Assembly (NCBI RefSeq): GCF_014205225.1
Contig: NZ_JACHNB010000001.1
Coordinates: 9,405,501-9,469,500, forward strand
DNA: 64,000 nt
Source: Actinoplanes octamycinicus
GTDB lineage: Bacteria > Actinomycetota > Actinomycetes > Mycobacteriales > Micromonosporaceae
Direction: 5' to 3'
Below, piece after piece: positions 59,531 to 64,000 of the stretch. Every line of letters starts with the position of its first letter. Within the stretch, counting starts at the first letter, position 1. The notes beneath the pieces are model-generated. The model ran no database searches. It was not told the origin of the DNA and saw nothing but the letters and a program-made list of their open reading frames with translations. The position numbers and the translations under genes were made by a program.

Positions 59531-61696
59531 TCAGGTGGGGGATTTCCCCCAGAGGCCGGCGAAGCGGGCCGGGTCGAGCCAGTCGGCGCCGGAGGTGTCG
59601 ATCGGGAACCCGGCGATCCGCAGCCGCTGCGCCACCCGCTGCACGAAGACCTCCCGGTCCGCGCGGGAGTCGCCGTCCAGCCGGACGATCTCCCGTCCGT
59701 CCAGCTCGGTGACCCGCCCGGCCGCGCCGATCTGCACCACGATCGTCTGGTCCGGGTACAACGCCAGCGCCCGCCCGGCCCGGATCAGCGTGTCCGGATG
59801 GGTGCCGTTGACGTCGTCCGGGGTGAGCAGCACCAGCGACGCCGGGCCGATCGCGAAGCCGGCCCGGACCACTTCCTCCCGGTACGGCGTCGGCTTCCCG
59901 GTCCGGCCGACCACCTCCTCCCAGTCCAGCGGACGCAGGTCGAGCGAGCGCAGCAGCCCGAAGACGGCCGCGCTGGCCGGGGTGTCCCGCCCGTGCACCA
60001 CGAAGATCTCCCGCCGGACCGGTTCCGGCTCGGCCACCACGGCCGGAGCCGCCGGGCGACCGGCGCCGCCGGTCCACAGCCAGGCCTTCCGGTCGAACGT
60101 CTTGACCCGCACGTCGACGCTGCGGAACTCGTCCTCGGTCAGCCCGTCGTAGCCCTCCCCCACCACGTCCTCGTGGGTCCGGTCGGTGACCAGCGCGACC
60201 ACGTCGGCGTCCGGGTGCGCGGCGACCGCCTCGCGCAGCGCCGAGCTGTCCAGCAGCCGGCCGATGCTGATGATGGTGTTGTCGCTGAAGCCGATCGCGG
60301 CGACCGCGAACGGCCCGGAGCCGACCGACAGCCGCAGCCGGATCCGGTCGGCCGGGTGCGCCGCGTTGTCCGCGCGCATCGCCGCCCGCCAGCCGTGCAG
60401 CAGTTTCGGCAGCGCGAGGTGGGCCGGCACGCTCGCCGGAAGCACCACCATCATGCCGTCGCCGGCGTCCTGCCGGTCGGTGTCGTGCAGAGGCAGGCCG
60501 AGGCCGGTGATCACCTGCTCGACCAGGCCGGCGACGCGCCGCTGCACCTCGCGGCGGCGCGGCGCGGACCGGGAGCTGTAGTCCACCACGTCGATGCCGA
60601 AGCCGACCCGGTACTCGACGTCGGGCTTGGCCGCGGTGTCCGGCGCCCACTGCGCCGGCACCAGCTTCTCCACCCGTTCCGCCTCCTCCCGGGTGGCGTC
60701 CAGGTATTCGACGTCGTCGTCGATCCGGCCGGTCAGCCACTCGGCGACCTCGGCGTCGGCCGGCAACGGCACGGGCAGCGACCGGTCCATGTTGGCCCGG
60801 GCGATCCGCACGCTCTGCCGCATCCGGCGCAGGCCGCCCAGCGCGGCGGCCAGCTCCGCCTCGTCGGCGGCGAACGCGGCGAGGTCGACCGGCTCGCCCG
60901 GTCCCCCGGCGCGCAACCGGTCGCGGATCTCGGCGACCCGGCCGGTCAGCCGGGACCGCAGCTGCCGAAGCTGCCCGGCGTCCAGCACCCGGGCCTGGTA
61001 GCGCAGCTTGGTGGCGTGCATCAGGTAGCGGCCCAGCGGCGGCAGCGCGGTGCCGCCGTCGCTCCAGGCGAACCGGCTCAGCGGCTCGTCCTGGTCCATC
61101 GCGCCGATCAGCACCAGCCGCCGGTCCGGACGGCTGCCGGCCGGCGTGGTCTCCCAGGCGGCGAAGTCGTCCAGCGCGCCCCGCCGCGACCACCAGCCGG
61201 CGCCGTCGTCCGGCCGGCTCGGCACCGCCGCGCGCACCTCGGCGGCCGCCGGGTCGGCGGCCTTGGCCAGGTAGACCAGCGCGCCGCCGAGCAGCCCGGA
61301 CGGCTCGGCGCCGCCGAGCTTGTCCCACCATCGGGTGTACTCGTGCCAGCCGGGCGGGACGGCGGCGCCGATCCGGGGCCGGTCACGCACCACCGCCGCC
61401 GGGGAGGCGATCGCGAAGGAGAGGTTCAGGACGTCGTGCTCGCGGCGGGCGATCACCTGGAAGCGCACCGCGGGATCCTGCAGGCCGGCCAGGGCGCCCT
61501 CCGGCTCGGCCGCCGGGTCGGCGGGCAGTCCGGCGGCCAGGTCCGCGCCGAGGATCGGGTCGGTCATGCCCAGTTGGGTACGGCACCGCTCCCAGAACCG
61601 GCCGATCCAGCGCAGCGCGGTGGCGGCGTCCGGCCCGTCCAGCGGCGCGTAGAGGTGCGCGACGAGCTCCTGCTCAACGAGCTCGCTGGTCGTCAC
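59531..61696 (-). CDS. CATRA-like / nucleotide cyclase-like / TIR-like fusion protein
   Basis: This 721-residue protein starts with GTG at 61696. Residues 1 to about 330 look like the CATRA-N region of caspase/TPR-associated immune systems. About 355-540 resembles a class III cyclase (GFGIDVVDYSSR with candidate metal Asp, DTDRQDAGDGMMVVLP). About 562-721 is a TIR-like (CAP12/PF10137-type) domain: REIFVVHGRDTPASAAV, DWEEVVGRTGK, VLLTPDD. At the site where the neighbouring TIR protein has NVLLEMG, this one has DTLIRAG (Arg639), losing the conserved Glu, so the TIR part is probably catalytically dead. Domain calls are by eye. Confidence 0.75.
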   Translation of the reverse strand: MTTSELVEQELVAHLYAPLDGPDAATALRWIGRFWERCRTQLGMTDPILGADLAAGLPADPAAEPEGALAGLQDPAVRFQVIARREHDVLNLSFAIASPAAVVRDRPRIGAAVPPGWHEYTRWWDKLGGAEPSGLLGGALVYLAKAADPAAAEVRAAVPSRPDDGAGWWSRRGALDDFAAWETTPAGSRPDRRLVLIGAMDQDEPLSRFAWSDGGTALPPLGRYLMHATKLRYQARVLDAGQLRQLRSRLTGRVAEIRDRLRAGGPGEPVDLAAFAADEAELAAALGGLRRMRQSVRIARANMDRSLPVPLPADAEVAEWLTGRIDDDVEYLDATREEAERVEKLVPAQWAPDTAAKPDVEYRVGFGIDVVDYSSRSAPRRREVQRRVAGLVEQVITGLGLPLHDTDRQDAGDGMMVVLPASVPAHLALPKLLHGWRAAMRADNAAHPADRIRLRLSVGSGPFAVAAIGFSDNTIISIGRLLDSSALREAVAAHPDADVVALVTDRTHEDVVGEGYDGLTEDEFRSVDVRVKTFDRKAWLWTGGAGRPAAPAVVAEPEPVRREIFVVHGRDTPASAAVFGLLRSLDLRPLDWEEVVGRTGKPTPYREEVVRAGFAIGPASLVLLTPDDVNGTHPDTLIRAGRALALYPDQTIVVQIGAAGRVTELDGREIVRLDGDSRADREVFVQRVAQRLRIAGFPIDTSGADWLDPARFAGLWGKSPT

Positions 61697-62033
61697 GACC
61701 CACCTCCGGCTCGGTGCGGGACACCGAGGCCGGCGTCGGCTCGCCGGTCAGCCGGTGCACCAGCTCGTTGCGCCGCTCCAGCACCCGCGGCGGGATGCCG
61801 ACCTTGTCGGTGCTGCCGATCCGGAGGATCCGCTCCGGCCCGTAGATCTCCAGGTCCGCCGTCGCGTCCCGCAACTCGTCCAGATCGCCGGTGTCGAGCG
61901 CGGTACCGACCCGCCGGAGGACCTCGGACACCCGCTCCCAGCGTTCCGGCACCAGGGTGTAGAGGACCAGGTCGGACAGCAGGTCGACGGCTTCGGCCAC
62001 GGACTCGGCGTCCCAGTGCTTCGGGAGGTCCAT
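61674..62033 (-). CDS. CATRA-associated small protein (CASP-like)
   Basis: This 119-residue helical protein starts at ATG 62033 (MDLPKHWDAESVAEAVDLLS). It has the pattern I know for CATRA-associated small proteins: LVPERWERVSEVLRRVGTAL, GDLDELRDATADLEIYGPER, then PPRVLERRNELVHRLTG. Its 3' end overlaps the CATRA-like fusion gene by 23 bp. It is probably a partner or sensor subunit of that protein. It diverges from the TIR-like gene at 62121. Confidence 0.75.
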   Translation of the reverse strand: MDLPKHWDAESVAEAVDLLSDLVLYTLVPERWERVSEVLRRVGTALDTGDLDELRDATADLEIYGPERILRIGSTDKVGIPPRVLERRNELVHRLTGEPTPASVSRTEPEVGRDDQRAR

Positions 62034-62120
62034 GATGGGCACTGTAGCCAGCGCCGGGCCGCCCGCGCCTCCACCGACCAAACGACCCGTTCCGAGACTG
62101 TCCTGATTAGCATCGGTCAC

Positions 62121-62678
62121 ATGCCGGACCCCCGCGAAGTCTTCGTCATCCACGGCCGCGACGAGCAGGCCCGCCTCGCCCTGTGGCGGTTCCTGCAGGC
62201 CATCGACCTGCACCCGCTGGACTGGGAGGAGGTCGTCGAGCGCACCGGCCGGGGCATCCCGCACATGACCGAGGTGCTGGCCAAGGCGTTCGAGGAGAAC
62301 CAGGCGGCGATCGTGCTGTGCACCCCGGACGACGGGGCGGTGCTGCACGAGGAGCTGCGCGGGCGGCGGGAACAGCCGTACGAGACCGAGCTGACCGGCC
62401 AGGTCCGGCCGAACGTGCTCCTCGAGATGGGCATGGCGCTGGCCCTGCAGCCGGAGCGCACGGTCATCGTGGAGATCGGCGACCTGCGACCAGTTTCGGA
62501 CATCGCCGGGATCAACGTGATCCGGTTCAACGGCACCGCGGAGAGCCTCAACAAGATCGCCGGCCGGCTGGAGCTGGTCGGCTGCGCGGTCAACCGGAAG
62601 GGCACCGACTGGCTGGACACCAAGCCGTTCGAGGACCTGTCGGCGTACCAGCGCCGGTTCACGCCCCGGTCAGCGTGA
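62121..62678 (+). CDS. Standalone TIR-like protein (CAP12/PF10137 type)
   Basis: This 185-residue protein starts at ATG 62121. It contains EVFVIHGRDEQARLALWRFL, DWEEVVERTGRGIPHM, ENQAAIVLCTPDD and RPNVLLEMGMALALQ, keeping the conserved Glu (Glu102) needed for NADase activity in TIR enzymes. It closely resembles the C-terminal TIR-like domain of the fusion protein at 59531 (shared PLDWEEVV and DWLD), so one arose from the other. Its 3' end overlaps the convergent CHAT gene by 20 bp. Confidence 0.82.
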   Translation: MPDPREVFVIHGRDEQARLALWRFLQAIDLHPLDWEEVVERTGRGIPHMTEVLAKAFEENQAAIVLCTPDDGAVLHEELRGRREQPYETELTGQVRPNVLLEMGMALALQPERTVIVEIGDLRPVSDIAGINVIRFNGTAESLNKIAGRLELVGCAVNRKGTDWLDTKPFEDLSAYQRRFTPRSA

Positions 62679-64000
62679 ACGCCGCCCAGAAGTACGGGCT
62701 GCCGAGCCGGGGCAGATGGCCGGCCGCCAGCTCCGGATAGGCCGCCCGCAGCTCGGGCCGGGCCGTCCCGCGCAGCCAGCGCTGCGCCTCGGCGAGCGCC
62801 CGGGCCGGACTGGCCGCCCCGGCCGCGAGCAGATCGTGGAACCGGGCCATCAGCAGCGCCGTCACCCGGTCGTTGACCCCCCAGTGCGCGGCCACCACCC
62901 CGGCCAGGCCGAGCTGGAGCAGGCCACCGGGCAGGCCGATCATCTCGTCCGGCAGCTCGTGGCCGATCCGGTGGCTCTCGCACGACGACAGCACCGCCAG
63001 CCGGCCCCGGCCGGGCGGCAGGCGCAGCAGGTCACGCAGGGTCACCGGGCCGTCGGCGAGCAGCAGCCGGCTGTCCAGGATCCGGTCCGGCGCCGCCTGC
63101 CCGTGACAGGCGAAGTGCCACACCGAGTGCCGGGGCAGCTGGTCCAGCACCGCGTCGCCGGTGGCCCGCGGCAGCACGGTCACCGCGGCGGCGCGATCCC
63201 GCCACAGCCGGGCCACCACGTCCACCTCCGGGCCGACGTTGACCAGCTCACTCGTGGCGGCGGCGACCGCGAGCACGGCCGGGCGCGCCGAGGCGAGCCC
63301 GGCGGCCCGCGCCTGGGCGATCCGCAGGACGCGGGCGCTGGGCGCGTAACGGAAGTCGTTGCGATCGGTCAGAGCCCGCCATCCGTACGCGGTCAGCGGG
63401 TCCTCGATCGCCGCGGCGTGCACCGGCAGCAGGCCGAGCAGCCCGACCGCCACGATCGTCACCAGCTCACCGTCGCCCAGGTGGCCGTCGAGCTCCCGCA
63501 TCCCGTGCCGCCAGAGCCACCGGGCGAGCCGTTCGACGCGGCGCGGGTCGTCGTCGTCCTCCAGCAGGCCGGCCTGGTGCCGGACCGCGTCCGCGGTCAG
63601 CTCGGGCAGGTCGACCGGCACCGGCTCGCCGTCGTCGTCGCGGACGATCAGCGCGTACCCGCCGGCCCGTGCGGCGGCCAGGTAGACCAGCGGTCCCTCG
63701 GCGGCGGCCGGCCGGATCCGGGCCAGGTCGCCGGCATCGGTCAGGCCGAGCCCGTCGACCTCGCGGCGGACCGCGTCGAAGGCCGCGGCGGCGCGGTGCA
63801 GCCCCGAGGTGAACTCGTCGCCGTGCGCCCAGCCGCGTTCGGCCCGGGCCAGTTGCCGGGCCGCCGCACGGTACCGGCCGGCGAGATCGTCGTGGCCGGC
63901 GGCGCGCAGCGCCGACTCCACCGCCGGGTCGTCCCGGCCGGTGATCTCGCGGAGCGCGACCGCCCGGCCGAGTTCCAGGGCGACCACCGCGCCGGCCGGG
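62659..64000 (-). CDS. CHAT-domain protease (partial, 5' end off window)
   Basis: The frame is open to base 64000, so the N-terminus (probably TPR repeats) is missing. The visible 447 codons carry a CHAT caspase-like domain. Catalytic His lies in SVWHFACHGQAAPDR, catalytic Cys in LAVLSSCESHRIGHE, and PGGLLQLGLAGVVAAHWGVND follows. It converges with the TIR-like gene and completes the CATRA-like locus. Any internal ATG (63987) is unlikely to be the true start, since homologous sequence continues upstream of it. Confidence 0.88.
   Translation of the reverse strand, partial: PAGAVVALELGRAVALREITGRDDPAVESALRAAGHDDLAGRYRAAARQLARAERGWAHGDEFTSGLHRAAAAFDAVRREVDGLGLTDAGDLARIRPAAAEGPLVYLAAARAGGYALIVRDDDGEPVPVDLPELTADAVRHQAGLLEDDDDPRRVERLARWLWRHGMRELDGHLGDGELVTIVAVGLLGLLPVHAAAIEDPLTAYGWRALTDRNDFRYAPSARVLRIAQARAAGLASARPAVLAVAAATSELVNVGPEVDVVARLWRDRAAAVTVLPRATGDAVLDQLPRHSVWHFACHGQAAPDRILDSRLLLADGPVTLRDLLRLPPGRGRLAVLSSCESHRIGHELPDEMIGLPGGLLQLGLAGVVAAHWGVNDRVTALLMARFHDLLAAGAASPARALAEAQRWLRGTARPELRAAYPELAAGHLPRLGSPYFWAAFTLTGA

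Overview
The window is very GC-rich DNA with many GTG starts, tightly overlapping genes and Ala/Pro-rich proteins. Its gene content (YbaB/WXG100 cassettes, CHAT proteases, LuxR-type ATPase regulators, DUF4166, DUF5995) fits a filamentous actinobacterium. I infer an Actinoplanes-like member of the Micromonosporaceae; there is no rRNA in the window to confirm this.

Region 1 (1-12 kb) is a selenocysteine locus. selB (running off the left edge), selA and a tRNA-Sec lie on the minus strand, and selD diverges from them. Two unrelated genes separate them from a three-gene formate dehydrogenase operon (fdhA-fdhB-nrfD-like). fdhA is interrupted by an in-frame TGA at codon 190, followed by a SECIS-like hairpin, so it should be read as one 1062-residue selenoprotein. 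The sel genes supply the machinery this enzyme needs.

Region 2 (12-18.3 kb) holds a large Pro-rich membrane-anchored protein, a 29-bp tandem repeat block and a type VII-secretion-style cassette: YbaB-like, EspC-like and WXG100 proteins, then a CdiA-CT-like RNase toxin and a SitI3-like immunity protein on base-compositionally different DNA.

Region 3 (18.4-31.7 kb) has a DEAD-box helicase, then a compact operon of a NUDIX/HTH (NrtR-type) regulator with a perfect palindromic operator, a nucleosidase-fold protein and a multi-pass membrane protein. The last two share a short motif and may form an uncharacterised defence or stress module. A DUF5995 protein, a hotdog-like protein, a two-component pair, a MalT-like regulator and a regulator remnant follow.

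Region 4 (31.8-45.8 kb) has a second, toxin-less YbaB/WXG cassette, two peptidoglycan hydrolases sharing a C-terminal domain, an SRPBCC/DUF4166 operon behind two tandem palindromic operators, a 1.4-kb gene-free stretch of tandem repeats (including 11 units of 53 bp), a GNAT enzyme, a LacI-type protein without its HTH, a hemerythrin, two MFS transporters, a HAD phosphatase and a PhyH-like oxygenase.

Region 5 (46-64 kb) is rich in immunity-like genes: an orphan TM-Macro protein resembling Thoeris ThsA, a CHAT-TPR protease coupled to a membrane protein, and at the right edge a CATRA-like locus (small CASP-like protein, large CATRA/cyclase/TIR-like fusion, standalone TIR-like protein, CHAT protease cut by the window end). 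Between these lie a Crp/Fnr regulator, a LuxR-type ATPase regulator, an FAD monooxygenase, a serine beta-lactamase-like hydrolase and a two-component system.
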